Shown in pieces: positions 9,501 to 21,055 of a stretch of DNA of 64,000 nucleotides (the stretch's first letter is position 1; each line of letters begins with the position of its first letter). The DNA is from Acanthosepion esculentum. Taxonomy: Eukaryota; Mollusca; Cephalopoda; Sepiida; Sepiidae. A program made the position numbers and the translations under genes. The stretch is taken from assembly GCA_964036315.1 (NCBI GenBank), contig OZ038487.1:57303234-57367233 (forward strand), in the 5' to 3' direction. The notes beneath the pieces were generated by a model, which was given only the letters and a program-made list of their open reading frames with translations, ran no database searches and was not told the origin of the DNA.

Positions 9501-10992
9501 ACGTAGCACAAGAAGTTTTGTTTGCTGAAGATTTTTTTTTATCTGGTAAAACAGAACTGCGAAAGAAAATATAGTTCAAACAAATGTAACGTTTAATTTT
9601 TAAGACCAAGGGCACACAACAAAGACAGATGACACGAGCCGAACTTAAAAAATGCAGACGATAAATTTATTAACACACAAAAAATGAAAGAATTACACAA
9701 ATTAACTTCTTAGTGTGCCAAATGATGGAAGTAACATGTATGTACATATAATTACTGCAAATATGCCCCGTTTACAATAAAAATCAATGCTGCATAAAGT
9801 CCCCAGAAAAGGTAAACGACATAGAATAAATGAAAAAAGGGGGGAAATACTTTTCTGAATAATTTTCAGAGTATAGTTACATTATTCGGAGCAAATTCAT
9901 GATAACAGCGAAGAACAAAAGAATCACACCAGTCGAAGAATTTTCCTGGATGTGGGAGCGACTTTGATGTTCCTTTCAAATTCTCCTGTGGTGGTCGTCA
10001 AATTTCTTCTGTGTTGTTTGTTCGTTGACCGGACCGACCTGCAGCAGTTGTTCGTCGACTCCACGAATTCAGTTCCCTTTTTTTGCTTTTATTCACCAAG
10101 ATAGGCTCCAGATTTGCTTCTCGGAATTTGGAGGGAAATCTTTTAATTCGTTCCGAGTGAAAACCAAACGCAGTTATTTTCTTACAAATCGGAATGGTCC
10201 GGAAATATTTTTGAAATTCAAATGTTTAAGCAAGATTATTTATTTCGTAAAAATAAGAAATTGTGGCCCAAGGCTGAAGGGGAAATGGGGAGAGGCTGGT
10301 CTTGATTAGCTGTCCTAATCCTAGTTAATCAGAATCACGACCCATTAATTCATTACAATTTTCCCATTCACCACAAGAACTCATCCATCACCACTCAATC
10401 CCGCATATACCATAATACGGCATATTCGCAGGGACCTACAGAACATCCCATGATGTAAAAATTTCATTTCATTGTCCATAAGTTCGTTTATATGAAAATT
10501 TCATGATTTATTAAATGATGCGGTGGGAGGATGAAACCAGAAAACAAACTAAAAATGAAACACAAAGATAAAACTAAAACAAAACAATGTTAATGTCCAT
10601 CCCTCAAAATAATAAGAGTGGCCGCTGTATTCTGTCGATATACAAAATCAAGAAGCACTCTCACTAATGGAATGTTTAAGCAAGAGCCTAACACAGCGTC
10701 CGTTTTATCTAAGAAAAGCAGACGATACACGCTCAAGCAGCTTAAATTTCTTATACCGCCAGCATAAAACGTTCTCTCAAACTCAAGGACTACTAAGTGC
10801 CGCAAACTGTAGACAAAATTAATTTGTTTCTAAAAGAATCCATTAATGGAAACATGCGAAAATATGAACTTAATTGTAATTGATTTAGATATGTAAAACT
10901 GAAGTCTCTCTTGTTAGATTTTACATATTTTAACTATTTCAGATATACTAATGTTTTCTTTAAATGTGACAAGATCAGAAGCCTTCTTTCTA
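9501..10992. other. Unassigned sequence
   Basis: No confident exon or element. 9980-10310 is less AT-rich than its surroundings, with a 94-codon frame (10025-10309) of no recognised family. I see no intact terminal repeats. It may be a decayed LTR or unique DNA. Confidence 0.4.
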
Positions 10993-11690
10993 TTCTCCTA
11001 TGTACCGTGTCTCTTCAGGACGTTGGCGATCATGGCTCTTCACAATTTCCCGTCCTTTGTAGATCTTAATAAATTTGTCTTTTTGTTATCTCTACTAAAC
11101 CTTGTACCGCCATTCATTTATTCAGGCTCGCCAGTTAGGTTATGCTTTATATTCTTCTTGCCTTCAATCTGTCCTGTGAGTATCAAATTTTCCAATCACC
11201 CTTTCTTCATTATGTGGCCTAGAAATTTCAACTGTCTTTTCCTGATGTTAAGTATAAATATACTTTTTGTTTCCATTTTTTATAAAATTTTGTCGTTCAC
11301 ATGTTCGGTCCATGGTATCCTAAGCATCCTTCTGTAGAACCACATTTCTGGTACATCAAATCACTTCTTCACCTGTGAGTAGATTGTCCAGCATTCAGTG
11401 CCATAGAGCAGGAGACATATTACATAACATTTCAGTACTATTTTCTTTATTTTTAACGAAATTTTTTTCTCTTACTTTGCTTAGCTTATGGAAGGTATAT
11501 TTTTCTATTCCAGTGTGTCTGCGAATGTCGGTATCACATTTCCGTTCTCTGTTAAAACACTTCCTAGATATATAAAATGTCCTGCTTGCTTTGTTTTGGT
11601 GTCTCCAGTTCGTGGTCCACATCTTGTGCTGCTCTTTCTGCTGACAACTTTATACGCTGTCTTCTTACAATTGAATTCAAGTTAACCGAG
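10993..11690 (-). mobile_element. LINE-A 3' half, minus strand
   Basis: Read on the minus strand from 11690, this gives the family's post-RT region: 'MWTTNWRHQNKASRTFY' and 'CDTDIRRHTGIEKYTFHKL' in one frame. It then runs through the nucleotide block coding 'YGSECWTI' elsewhere (here decayed) to the 3' end 'ctgaagagacacggtacata'. The termini and order match the plus-strand copies at 24235 and 50695. There are several frameshifts. Confidence 0.72.
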
Positions 11691-12556
11691 TCAAACGGAT
11701 CCCAAGAGAAAAAAACGACTACGATGTTAGGATTAACTAGTTCTTAACTTTATCGCCAACAGGGAAATAAATGAATGAATAAATAAATAAATGAATAAGA
11801 ATAAGAATAAAACGTTGGATCTCGAACGCAGCGTTGCTATTTAATTTTATTTTGCCCAGCTTTAACCTCGTCCCATTGACACATCAGAACAATTTTCGAA
11901 ATGTCTTGCACACTTTCACAAAAGCCACTTGCTGTTCGATTTCTTTCTCTACAAAAAACCATCTAAGACGTCTGACATCTTGATCATTGCGGACAGACAC
12001 TGGCCGGTCAGATAGCCATCTTTTTAATTTTTTTTTTTTTTGGCGATTGTTAGAAACGCCATGTTGTGTCAGCCGGATATCCGGTAGTTCACTCTGGGTG
12101 AACTATTCACTCTGTTGATTACCCAGCCAGCAATTATTCAGCTTTCCACCCGCGGAAATGGTTTTGTTGAAAAGCAGACGACGTGACTTTACTTTTGATC
12201 AGTTGAGTAGATTTGTACTACGCGTGTTTTGTCTGGCGGTGAGTTGTGGGCCGAGTTCGATCTTTGTTCCCTGCCTAACATTTGAGACCCTGTTTCAGAC
12301 TGGCTTAAGTTTTCTACCATGACAGTTTAGCTGGTTTTATAGCCACTACTATTCACACCGAAAAAAAAGGGTATTTATTCAAAAGTCCTTCTCGATTATA
12401 CTTATCAGTTATCAATTAGAAAATAATTGAAATAGACCGCCCTGCGCGATTTTTATTTATAAGTTGTTTATTAAAAAAATAATTGAAAAGATTTTGGAAA
12501 ATATTATGACAATAAAACAGAATGAAATAACAAAATGAAAATCCAAATGCTCAATG
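11691..12556. other. Unassigned sequence
   Basis: Contains a short (GAAT/AAATG)n-like patch (11765-11815) and a poly-T run (about 12027-12040). Nothing gene-like or element-like is recognised. Confidence 0.45.
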
Positions 12557-12875
12557 TCGACGTGGTGTAATTGTTCGCAAGATTACCTGGTTTGATCAAT
12601 TAACACTAAGTAGTGAATTCGATTCTCGCTGGCGTCCTGTGGATACGGCCTTGTACCACAACTAATCAATCTACGCTTAGAAAATCATTTTGGGCACTTG
12701 TACCACAACTAATCAATCTACGCTTAGAAAATCATTTTGGGCACTTCGACGTGGTATAAAGTAGCAAGCTTGTCTCGCTAGATCAATTACGACTGAGTAG
12801 TGTGTTAGATCCTCACTGAGTTCCCCATACATTCGGTCTTGTGCTACTATTATTAAATCATTTTGGGAACTTGTA
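12557..12875 (+). mobile_element. SINE-B, two copies around an exact 47-bp tandem duplication
   Basis: A tRNA-type head 'cgtggtgtaattgttcgcaa' with B-box-like 'gaattcgattctcgct' is followed by 'gtaccacaactaatcaatct' and 'acgcttagaaaatcatttt'. The 47-bp stretch 12651-12697 is repeated exactly at 12698-12744 and a second head starts near 12747. The family recurs at 13700-14705, 31585, 31745, 42710 and 51765. Confidence 0.75.
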
Positions 12876-13699
12876 GTGAACAAAACAAGATCTAAATTTA
12901 AAATTCAAATGTTAAGCAGTGACTCATTGATTTTGTTAGAAATTAAAAAGACTCGAATTTACAAACTTTGCTTAACACACACGCAAAAGCGAATCCAAAA
13001 CAAAACTCGTGAAACTTCACACCTTCATACGAAATGTTTTTCGGACAATAGAAAACTAGGAAACATTTAAAAACAAAATTCAAATAATGTTCAATTCTCA
13101 GAAACAAATTCTTTTACTGACCTTTTTGCGAGCCGACGCGAAGTTTGTTCGTCGTCCAATGGAAAGGCCCGAATCATATCTGGGAGTGAATTCCCAAATG
13201 ACCTTTTCAAGCGCCACAAACAAAATAAAAGACGGGCTAGTTCGCCTGTCACAAGAAAGAAGAAGACGAGCGTATTAACACGTCCCTTGACAAACGTCAT
13301 GCGATCGTTATTATCTCTACCTTTCTCCCTCACCTCTTTTATACATGATAAACGAACGGAACATTTTAAGACTGAGCGATTACTTCAAAGACATTCCTAC
13401 CCTAAGATAACGCTCATACATACATACATACATTCACACATACGTTCCTGCCTACGTACACATAAACTCATTTTTGCAAGGACTACTACTAACATTTTGA
13501 CGACCTTGTATGAACCAAAATACATTAATTTTATTTGTAGAGACCTTAATTGATTTATATGTATATAAATTTGTTGTTTCACTTTGCAATTTGATTTTCT
13601 TGTTTTATACCCCTCTTATGGTGGGCTACCTAACTACCCCGGCCAAATCGAACTAACCTGTTTCAACACTCATACACTTCACTATAACTAATAACCCAC
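12876..13699. other. Unassigned sequence
   Basis: No coding family recognised. 13260-13450 has a pyrimidine-rich 'ctctacctttctccctcacc' followed by 'ttttatacatg' and a (CATA)n-like patch, an arrangement resembling the LTRs at 31054 and 34407. I could not place LTR ends, so I do not call one. Confidence 0.4.
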
Positions 13700-14705
13700 T
13701 ATAATGCAATGCTTAACAAGCTTGTCTCGCTACATCAGGCACGTCCAACTCGCGGCACGCTTAATATTTCCATTCGACCCACTGTACCCTAAAAACTTTA
13801 GGTGTGTTTTCATTTACGTGTTTCCAGAAAATTATTCTCAGATGGTGTTATTAGGTTCACTTCTCCATTGCTTTAAAAGGCGAAGCGGACAAAGACCTTT
13901 GCCGAGACACGCTGGCTGGTGCGTTGGGCAAGAGCCAGAGCTAAATAAAAATGATTTAGCTTATCTGGAAGACTGTTATGCATGTGCGGTTGTACACACA
14001 GCTGTGAAAAATTCTTTTCGTGCGTGAAAAACATCAAAACTCCTGAAAGAAATAGGTTAAGTCATTCCCATTTAACTAACATTCTTAGAATAAAGACTGG
14101 TACCATAAAAACAGATATTGACAATATTATAAAAGAAAAGCAATGTCAAAATCACATTGAATTTATTTTATTTTGTGTATGTATTTCTTTTTCTACTGTC
14201 AATAATACAGTATTTTCTTGTAATTATATATATTTGTTATTAACATTTGACATTCACAACGTTTTTGAACTTTTAAATAAACGTAAAAATACGTTTGTGG
14301 TCCGATCAATATACCTAAATTTCTAATTTGGCCCATTAGGAAAAAAGGTTGGACAACCCTGCGCTAGATCACTTACGACTGAGAAGTGAGTTTGATCCTC
14401 ACTGTGTGCCCCATACGTTCGGGCTTGTACTTCAAATAATCTACGCCTAGAAAATCATTTTTGGGAACTTCGTCGTGGTGTAATTGTTAGCAAGCTTGTT
14501 TCGCTAGATTACTTACGACTGAGAAGTGAGTTCGATCCTCACTGGGTGCCCCATACGTTCGGGCTTGTACTTCAAATAATCTACGCTTAGAAAATCATTT
14601 TTGGGAACTTCGTCGTGGTGTAATTGTTAGCAAGCTTGTTTCGCTAGACCAATTACGACTGAATAGTGATTTCGATCCTCACTGGGTGACCCAAACTTTT
14701 GGCCT
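13700..14705 (+). mobile_element. SINE-B tandem cluster (three monomers, first split by hAT)
   Basis: The first monomer starts near 13703, is interrupted at 13736-14361 and resumes at 14362. Second and third monomers follow at 14471 and 14611, an exact 140-bp spacing. Each has 'cgtggtgtaattgttagcaa', 'cttgtttcgctaga' and the B-box-like 'agttcgatcctcactgggt' (first copy slightly changed). The uniform spacing suggests tandem amplification of a SINE, not independent insertions. Confidence 0.78.
13736..14361 (+). mobile_element. hAT transposon remnant with C-terminal dimerisation motif
   Basis: A 626-bp element with short related inverted ends (left 'caggcacgtccaac', right end read inward 'cagggttgtccaac'). 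Flanking 8-mers are cgctacat (13728-13735) and cgctagat (14362-14369), one mismatch, matching the 8-bp target duplication of hAT elements and falling inside a SINE-B monomer. Around 14000-14140 the frame gives 'CEKFFSCVKNIK' and 'RNRLSHSHLTNILRI', then 'DIDNIIKEKQCQ', the conserved hATC dimerisation block of Charlie/ZBED-type transposases. The catalytic portion is missing, so this is an internally deleted copy. Confidence 0.88.
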
Positions 14706-15214
14706 TAGTAAATCCTGTTCAATGTTTGAAGTTGAAAATTCTTTTACTGTCGATGCAAATTACATGCAATGGTGTTACAATGATATTCACCCTGTACTTG
14801 GCCCGTGAGCCACTCGAGGTAGAGAGTTGCAGTGTAAGAGACACCACCGCAAGCAAGGCGACAATGCTACCAAATGCAAGGGATCAGCGGATATGAAAGA
14901 GAAGGAAAAGCCTTTAGAGAAAACCGTAAATCCAATCCTAAACAGGAAACAAGGTATAAACCTCTTCTCCTGTTCAACAGAAAGATGTAAAAAGAGAATA
15001 GTTCTCAAAGTTCGAAAGAGATTAATCACTTTTTTAAGGGCTGTAGAGATATTTTTAAATGATATGTAAAGGTTGAATATATCTTTTTCTACGCGTCGGT
15101 TGGTCAGTAACAAGGATTTTTTTTTTTTAACCGTCCGTGTCTTTGTTTCCCAGAAATATGTTCTGGGAAATAGTGAAAAGCTTTTGCTGTTTTTACTGAA
15201 CCAATGCTTCTTAT
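14706..15214. other. Unassigned sequence
   Basis: Open frames on both strands (80-108 codons around 14787-15113) overlap each other and have no recognised domain. One line, 'cacaaggtagaggcttactg'-like, recurs loosely at 43535 ('ctacacaaggtagagg' against 'ccactcgaggtagagag'), so part may be an old repeat. Confidence 0.35.
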
Positions 15215-15500
15215 ATATTCTTATCTTGCCCTTTGCAGCTCTTAATATATTTTGTCTTTTGTCTCCTCTAAACCTTGTTCCGCCATCTATTCACCCAAGC
15301 CCGCCAGGTAAGTTATGCGTTGTTTTCCTCTGCCCTTTTTGACTTCAATCTATTCTGTGCGTTTCAAATTTCCCAAGCGCTCTTTCCTTATTATGTGCCC
15401 GTATTATCTCTTTCTGATGTTAAATATAATTTTCCTTTTCGTTTCCATTTTCTTTAGAACTTCGTTGTTGCTCACGTGTTCGGTCCAAGGTCAGCATCCT
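15215..15500 (-). mobile_element. LINE-A fragment, minus strand
   Basis: On the minus strand this carries the family's 'gaacacgtgagcaacaacga' to 'ggcaagataag' 3' module, including blocks equivalent to 'aaatgg..ggcggaacaaggtt'. It is truncated at both ends compared with 50695-51385. Confidence 0.7.
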
Positions 15501-17129
15501 ACTATTACTTATCGCAAATATGAATTCACCCCAAGAAATTATACATTTTAAATCAAAGTTTTTTTATTTAATTTTTGTCACTCCTTTGAAATTATAAATA
15601 TTAAGGCAAAATTTGTTTAGCTTGCCCCGCAAAAAATTAAAATCCTCAGAATGAAAAATTACCAAAGATCAGGGAGTTATTCACATTTTGTAAGTGCGGA
15701 TGATATTCGAGATACTTAAGATAAATTTTTTACAATTAAAAAAAAAAAGTTTTTTCCTTGTTTATCCGGCTGAGCGCGGATGCAGACCCCACACTTAGAA
15801 ATAGCGCACCAAAATCGCCCACATTTGCGGCGATCCGAAAAGGTCAACCTAACCGGAGTCCAATGCAAGGGTCTCGCTCTGGGAGAATTTGTTGTGAATT
15901 TTAGTAAATATAAATTCTTTTTTATTTTGGGGAGAATTATTATTTTGGGGTGAATTAATATTTTGGGGTGAATTAATAGAAACGATCCCATTCTGCCTTC
16001 TTATATTTGATGTTTATGACACATACGAATCTATTCGTCAACCCTTCCATCAAGCGCTCTATTGGATTTTACTGGATTATATCGGTAAAGTCTAGGTTAA
16101 TTCCAGGTTCAAATCTTCAATTCATCAAGTACCAATTATTTTTATTTTATTCGTAAGTTAATTCTTACTGCGTTTTATTATTTCTTATTTTTCTCATAAC
16201 GTCATTGATGTCATGCTGACCTGCACGAATCTGCAACTTATCATCGTTAAAAGAACACAAATGTAATTTAATGCGTATAAGCTTTAGAGTGTAGTCAGAG
16301 AAAATTATCCACTTCCGAGGCAACCACGCTTGAACACCACCTCGTCTGTTTTGCAAACAATCTTTCCAGCTATTCGGATTTACAAATGTAATATTTATTA
16401 AAAACAGTAAATTCTTTTGTCGATATGATATTGTAACAATTCTCGTTTTTTTCTTTGCCAGAGCTGACGTCATTGTCGCCATGCGCCACCATTTTGTATT
16501 TATTTAATCAAGAAGACCAAACTTAAAAAATCTTGTCATAGAAATTCTGAAAGTGGGAATCTCGTGCATCATTTTTGTTTGCCTAAGAAAATATTACCGA
16601 TCGTTGCAAAACTTTACAATTACTTTTAAGCTGAGCTTTTTATTAGACACGTGTCTATTTTCTAGCGTACGATATAATTGATACAGACCCCGTGTAAAAA
16701 CTGAAGAATGAAATTGCCTAGTAGTTCAAAAATATAATGGAATACGATAATAAATGTTCTATGTTATATCAAGTATGACGTTTGTGGCTTACATAGGGTG
16801 GTAAGAAAATTTATGCTGTCTTGTGCTTCCATTGTGTTGTAACCTAGAAAGGGTTACTGAATGAGGAATAACCAAAACAGAGGTTGCAAATGAAATAGTA
16901 ATCTTTATAACATCAATAAAATACAATACTCGCCAGCGGCCTGACGTAGGTAAACCACTGCTAATGGTGGACTACTTAGACAGTATATTACCCCCACTTA
17001 CAATAGTATCTAATGTATTTATGAGGACTGGGGCATAACCCATTAGTGTTCATAGGTACGGTATATAGCACATAGCGAATGCTCGGATAGTTTTCATTCT
17101 TTACTTCTATCAGTTCAGACTTTTACTGC
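15501..17129. other. Unassigned sequence with one 105-codon minus-strand frame
   Basis: The minus-strand frame 16482-16165 starts with an ATG in 'ggcgcatggcgac' and encodes 105 residues with no hydrophobic or low-complexity artefact, but matches no family I know. Just upstream in its sense lie a 'caaaatggtggcgc' (YY1-like) string, and a palindromic 'tgacgtca' sits inside its first codons. It could be a first exon, a retroelement leader or chance. Two short 'ttttggggtgaattaat'-type repeats occur at 15935-15980. Confidence 0.35.
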
Positions 17130-17440
17130 TAGAACACGCCATGCTTCGTCCACGTAGTCTAATCAACCACGCCCACCCTCTATTTCAAATGTAAAGAGAA
17201 GGTTCCATTCTGACAGCTTTTTTCCCCCACAATAGCTGCTAATATGTAAAACAGCCTCCCGCGTGTGTGCTTCCCTGAAAACTTCAATCTTGACCTATTC
17301 AAATTAAGGTTCAGTCTTTATCTATTCGGTAATCATCATAATCTTTAATTTTTACCATCTCCCCTTTAATAGTAACTCTTTCACTTGAGTGACTCCACGC
17401 CTCGCATGGGGTGGAATTTGGTATAAAAAAAAGAATGAAA
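17130..17440 (+). mobile_element. LINE-B 3' end
   Basis: Conceptual translation, across frames, gives 'TRHASST', 'RRFHSDSFFP' and 'FPENFNLDLFKLRFSLYL', the LINE-B C-terminus. It is followed by 3' UTR ending 'tcgcatggggtggaatttgg', matching the 'ttgctcggggtgaaatga' 3' end seen at 20650, 22000 and 33180 (minus). Confidence 0.7.
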
Positions 17441-17565
17441 AAAAGGAAAAAATATTTTAACATATAACAAAAACATTCATTTTTGATGATACATCGTTGA
17501 TGTACCTTGAAAATAGGAGATTACCATGTGATTGATTTAAACGGATCAATCAAATGGCGTTGTCG

Positions 17566-17775
17566 CTTATCGAGTCTTCTTCTTCTATGGACCGTATCCC
17601 TTCAGGACGTGTACATTCAATATCCTGTCCTTTGCGGCCATTACTAAGTTTTGTCTTTTTTCTGTCTCGGAATTCCTGTTCCGCTATGTATTTACACAAA
17701 CTCGTTAAGCGGGTTACATGCTGCTTTTCTTTGTCCCACTTACTTTTAGTATGTCCTGTGGGTATCAAAATCTTA
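17566..17775 (-). mobile_element. LINE-A 3' end, minus strand
   Basis: The minus-strand 3' terminus shows the family pattern 'ctgaagggatacggtccat' followed by a gaagaagaagac tail. The body matches through 'cacaggacatacta' and stops near 17775. Confidence 0.65.
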
Positions 17776-18017
17776 GGGGTACAGGCAGAACAGAGGTAAA
17801 CGTTTGTAGACGAAAACGCAGATTGTGAACCAACGGATGGAACTCGTTTCATGGTAACACTGGGAAAACAGGTAAAAAACAACAACAAAAATCCGATATA
17901 TCGATATATATCTCATTATTTTATGTCGACTAAGATAATGAAACGTATCCTTATTATCAAAAAACCGAAACAATGTTGTGGCGAACATTAAGAACATTCC
18001 GTGTATTACATGTTTGA
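17776..18017. other. Unassigned sequence
   Basis: Short gap between LINE-A and a decayed SINE. Nothing recognised. Confidence 0.4.
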
Positions 18018-18240
18018 AATCATGGATTTACGGTTGGTTCAACGGTTAGTGGCTTGAAACAAGAAACCGAGTTCGAATTCTAGTCGAGTACGATAGATTC
18101 ACATTCGTGCACCCCCTCCCCTTGCGAAAGGTATCAATCCATTTCTTCTCCTTCAGGTATGGGTTAAATATTACGGCACACTGGGATCGCTTGTCTTTGG
18201 CCACCAGCCTAAAACAAGCGAGCCCACTGGATTCCCAAAC
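18018..18240 (+). mobile_element. SINE-A, diverged copy
   Basis: Keeps 'ggttcaacggttagtggctt', the B-box-like 'gagttcgaattctagtcg', 'cccttgcgaaaggtatcaat', 'ttcttctcctt', 'tatgggttaaata' and 'ctttggccaccag'. It is much more diverged than the copies at 43651 and 55026, so it is probably an older subfamily. 43255-43445 (minus) is similar. Confidence 0.55.
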
Positions 18241-18904
18241 ACGGGTAGATTAAATTTTTTTATCATACAACAGGTCGTCGTCCAATTGAAGGAAAACCCC
18301 GACAAAAATCAAATATTCCTCAAAGAACAGATATTAGGCGTGGACCAATCATCCAACCTTGTGGAGCAATTCAATGTACCAGGAAGATAGCTACATGCTT
18401 CGCTTCATTTAGTCGTGTTTCTGATCCCCCCTACCTTTGCCTTTACCTGGACGGGTTTACCCAAATCAATAACGTTACTTTTACCTTGCCCTGTCACAAT
18501 TCACTTAGTCTCACATTGATCCGTGGCTACGATGAAAACCTTACTTTGGCCTTACACAGACGGCAAGGCATCTAGCATAATTTTTCTATTCGACACTTTG
18601 TCTTGTAACAGGAGTCTGTCCTTAGGTAACCTCCTGTAATCATGTCCGGAGTAAAAGAGTTGCCGGGCGATATGTTGCAAAGGTACAGATACACCCCAGA
18701 ATCAGTTCCTTAAAACCTCGTGAAATTATAAAACGATAAGCTCAACCAAATTAGAACAAATCTGAAACACCCAACGAGGACTGAACTCGCGACTCTATGT
18801 AAATTGGTTGCGAGAAACGTTTGGTAACCATTGAGTTTCGGAATGTCCAAGCAAGTATTGTATGATAAATTTCGAAATTTTAAAGCCGTGGAGAAAATGT
18901 GTGC
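18241..18904. other. Unassigned sequence with a possible SINE scrap
   Basis: Near 18772-18842 the minus strand shows a tRNA-like 'actcaatggttaccaaac' and 'cgagttcagtcctcgttg', consistent with an old tRNA-type SINE head. The rest is unrecognised. Confidence 0.35.
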
Positions 18905-19090
18905 TGCCTGTTGGTTAACGCTATGGTGAATGGACTCTGCATCGTGATTTCAATCTCAAGACGTGACAGTGTTCACATCGCACTAATAAACTTGCAAAAG
19001 GCATGAATCCACTTCCTATGGGTACATAGTCGGACAGAGGGACTGCTTTAGGCCTGTAAGGAAGATGATCTTAGGAAACCTGCTTGGTAA
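18905..19090 (+). mobile_element. SINE-A, highly diverged copy
   Basis: Retains 'gttaacgctatggtgaatgg', 'cgtgatttcaatctcaa', 'ttgcaaaaggcatgaatcc' and 'tatgggtacatagtcggaca' in family order. It is heavily mutated. Confidence 0.45.
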
Positions 19091-19199
19091 AAAGTTAGTT
19101 GTTATTGAAACCAAAAATGGTGTGTTTGTGAACTAGAAGAAGTCTATAGGAATAAAGAAATGAAAAAATACTGAAACTTAAAAATTGTGGACATAATGG

Positions 19200-20685
19200 C
19201 AATCCTGTAATAGTCCTGAGCAAATGTGTTTCTGAACTGGCTTCTGTTCTTGCTAAAATCTATAATAAATCTCTTCCTGCTTTCCAGCTTGTTGGAAATC
19301 ATCTTCAGTCTTTAAGAACTCAGATGAACCGTCTGATCCTTCTAACTATTGGCCTATTATTAGCCTTCTGCCTCTTTTTGGCAAAGTACTAGAAGCATAA
19401 TCATCTCCAAATTGATTAAGCATCTCACTCATCTTTCGCTTCTCTACGTCAACTGCAGCTATATTAACAATTATTGCTGAACGAGTCCAACTGTAGATAA
19501 GAATAGTGAAGCTCAAGATGTTGCTTTGGATATCTCGAAGGCATTTGGCAGATTTTGACATATGGGTCTTCTTCAAAAGCTGAAAGGTTATGGCTATTTC
19601 TGGACGAATTTTTTTAACTGATTCAGTCTTTCTTATCAATTCAAAAAATGAAGTGTTGTCCTGAAGAGCCACTCTTCTAGATCTTTTTGCATAAATGCAG
19701 GTGTCTCCAGAAGCTCAATTCCTTGAACCTATGTTATTTCTAATTTTCATTAATGCCCACCTTGATGGCATCAGTTCTCAACTTTGTATCTATTCTGGTG
19801 ATACAACTATTTACTCTTGTCTTAATAGTAAGTCTGATCGATTCGATAAGGTCGAATTAGCAGTAGATTTAAAAAAATGACCTACAGTATGCTGTTAACT
19901 GGGCCAAGGAATGGCTGGTCAATTTTAACGTCTCCAAAAATGAAATTAATATCTATTAATCGTAGTGAGCGATCTCTTTCTGCCTTCCATCAGCAGAGCT
20001 GATGCTAACCTCTTTCCCAAGGCTAACGTTTTCTACTAACATGAAAAGGAAAGTGTATATTGAATCAATTGCTAAATCTGCTCTTAGAAAAGTTGGTTCA
20101 CTTTTCGTGCTAGATCATTTTTCTCCCTAGAATCCAGCTTACATACTTATGTCTACTATTCGTCCATGTATTTAATATTACTGCAACATATAGTCTGGTA
20201 TTTCTGCTATGTATTTGGAGATTCCTGATAAAATACAAAGAATCTGCAATGTTATTGGTCCTTACCTGATATCTCGACTTTTCCAACCGCTGCAGTGTAG
20301 CTTCCTTGTACCTTTTTCTATAAATACTTTCATGGTAATTGTTCTGCTGAGCTTTCCTCTATGGTACCTAGACTTTATGAATTTGAGCGCAGTACTAGAT
20401 TGGGGGCAAGGTCTCATCATTTTACAGTTGAACCGTAAGTTCTATGCTAACTCGTTCACTTCTCGCTTGTAAAACTCTATTCCTGCTTTCCAGCGGACTT
20501 TGATTTTAAAAAATTTAAATGCAATATCATTCGTTATCTACAGTCTTCTTAATTCCTGATCTTTTATCGTTTTCACCTCTTAATAATGTTCGTCTTTTTC
20601 TTATATCCTTTCACTCTCAGTGTCCTAGTGGCTATGTTGCCTTGCTTGGCGCGAAATGATAAAATGCAAAGAATTTAGATTTTTT
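19200..20685 (+). mobile_element. LINE-B reverse transcriptase remnant, longest copy
   Basis: A frame-hopping reconstruction shows RT blocks in order: 'DPSNYWPIISLLPLFGK' type region near 19340, 'DISKAFGRF' near 19530, 'QLCIYSGDTTIYSCLNSK' near 19785 (YADD changed to YSGD, losing a catalytic aspartate), 'AKEWLVNFNVSK' near 19905, 'ESIAKSALRKVGSLF', 'AMYLEIPDKIQR' near 20205, then 'YKYFHGNCSAELSSMVPRLY' type region near 20310-20380. The 3' UTR ends 'ttgccttgcttggcgcgaaa' near 20655. Many stops and indels make it inactive. The family looks like the CR1/jockey group. The 5' endonuclease part is not seen. Confidence 0.82.
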
Positions 20686-20700
20686 CTTTAGTAGGAAAAA

Positions 20701-20702
20701 TT

Positions 20703-20750
<48 letters not shown>

Positions 20751-20776
20751 TCGCCGCCGCCGTCGTCGTCGTCGTT
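20701..20776. repeat. (CGT)n microsatellite
   Basis: An interrupted CGT run (some CGC) sits where LINE-A copies usually have a (GAA)n 3' tail, directly beside a minus-strand LINE-A fragment. It contrasts with the AT-rich surroundings. Confidence 0.9.
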
Positions 20777-21055
20777 TTGTTTTTATTTCCCCTAAACTCT
20801 GTTCTACCAACCATTTACACAAGCTGCCCCTCTTACCTCCTATCTGTTCTGTCGTGTCAAAATCTGCAAGAACCTTTTCCTAATTGTTTGCCCTAGAAAT
20901 TTGAACTATTTCTATGTATACGTGTCTCTTTCGTTACCATTTTCCCTAAAACATCCTCGTTGCTCATATGTTCAGTTCATAGTGTTCCCACTATCCTTCT
21001 GTAGAACCATATCTCTTCTTCATCTGTAAGGAGATTGTCCAGCACTCTTTTCTTT
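20777..21055 (-). mobile_element. LINE-A fragment, minus strand
   Basis: Minus-strand order matches the family: 'ggacaatctccttacagatg', 'aagagatatggttctacaga', 'catatgagcaacgaggat', 'aaatttctagggcaaacaat' and 'gtaaatggttggtagaaca'. It lacks the terminal gacacggcaca block and ends in the CGT run instead. Confidence 0.7.

Noticed and set aside
13704..14027. 107-codon frame starting in SINE-B and crossing into the hAT element
   Set aside because: It spans an insertion boundary and has no recognisable domain. The real coding remnant is the hATC block in another frame.
12557..14705. Genuine tRNA genes
   Set aside because: The heads have A- and B-box-like sequence, but they are followed by common SINE bodies, do not close into a full cloverleaf as far as I can see, and occur as repeated diverged copies.
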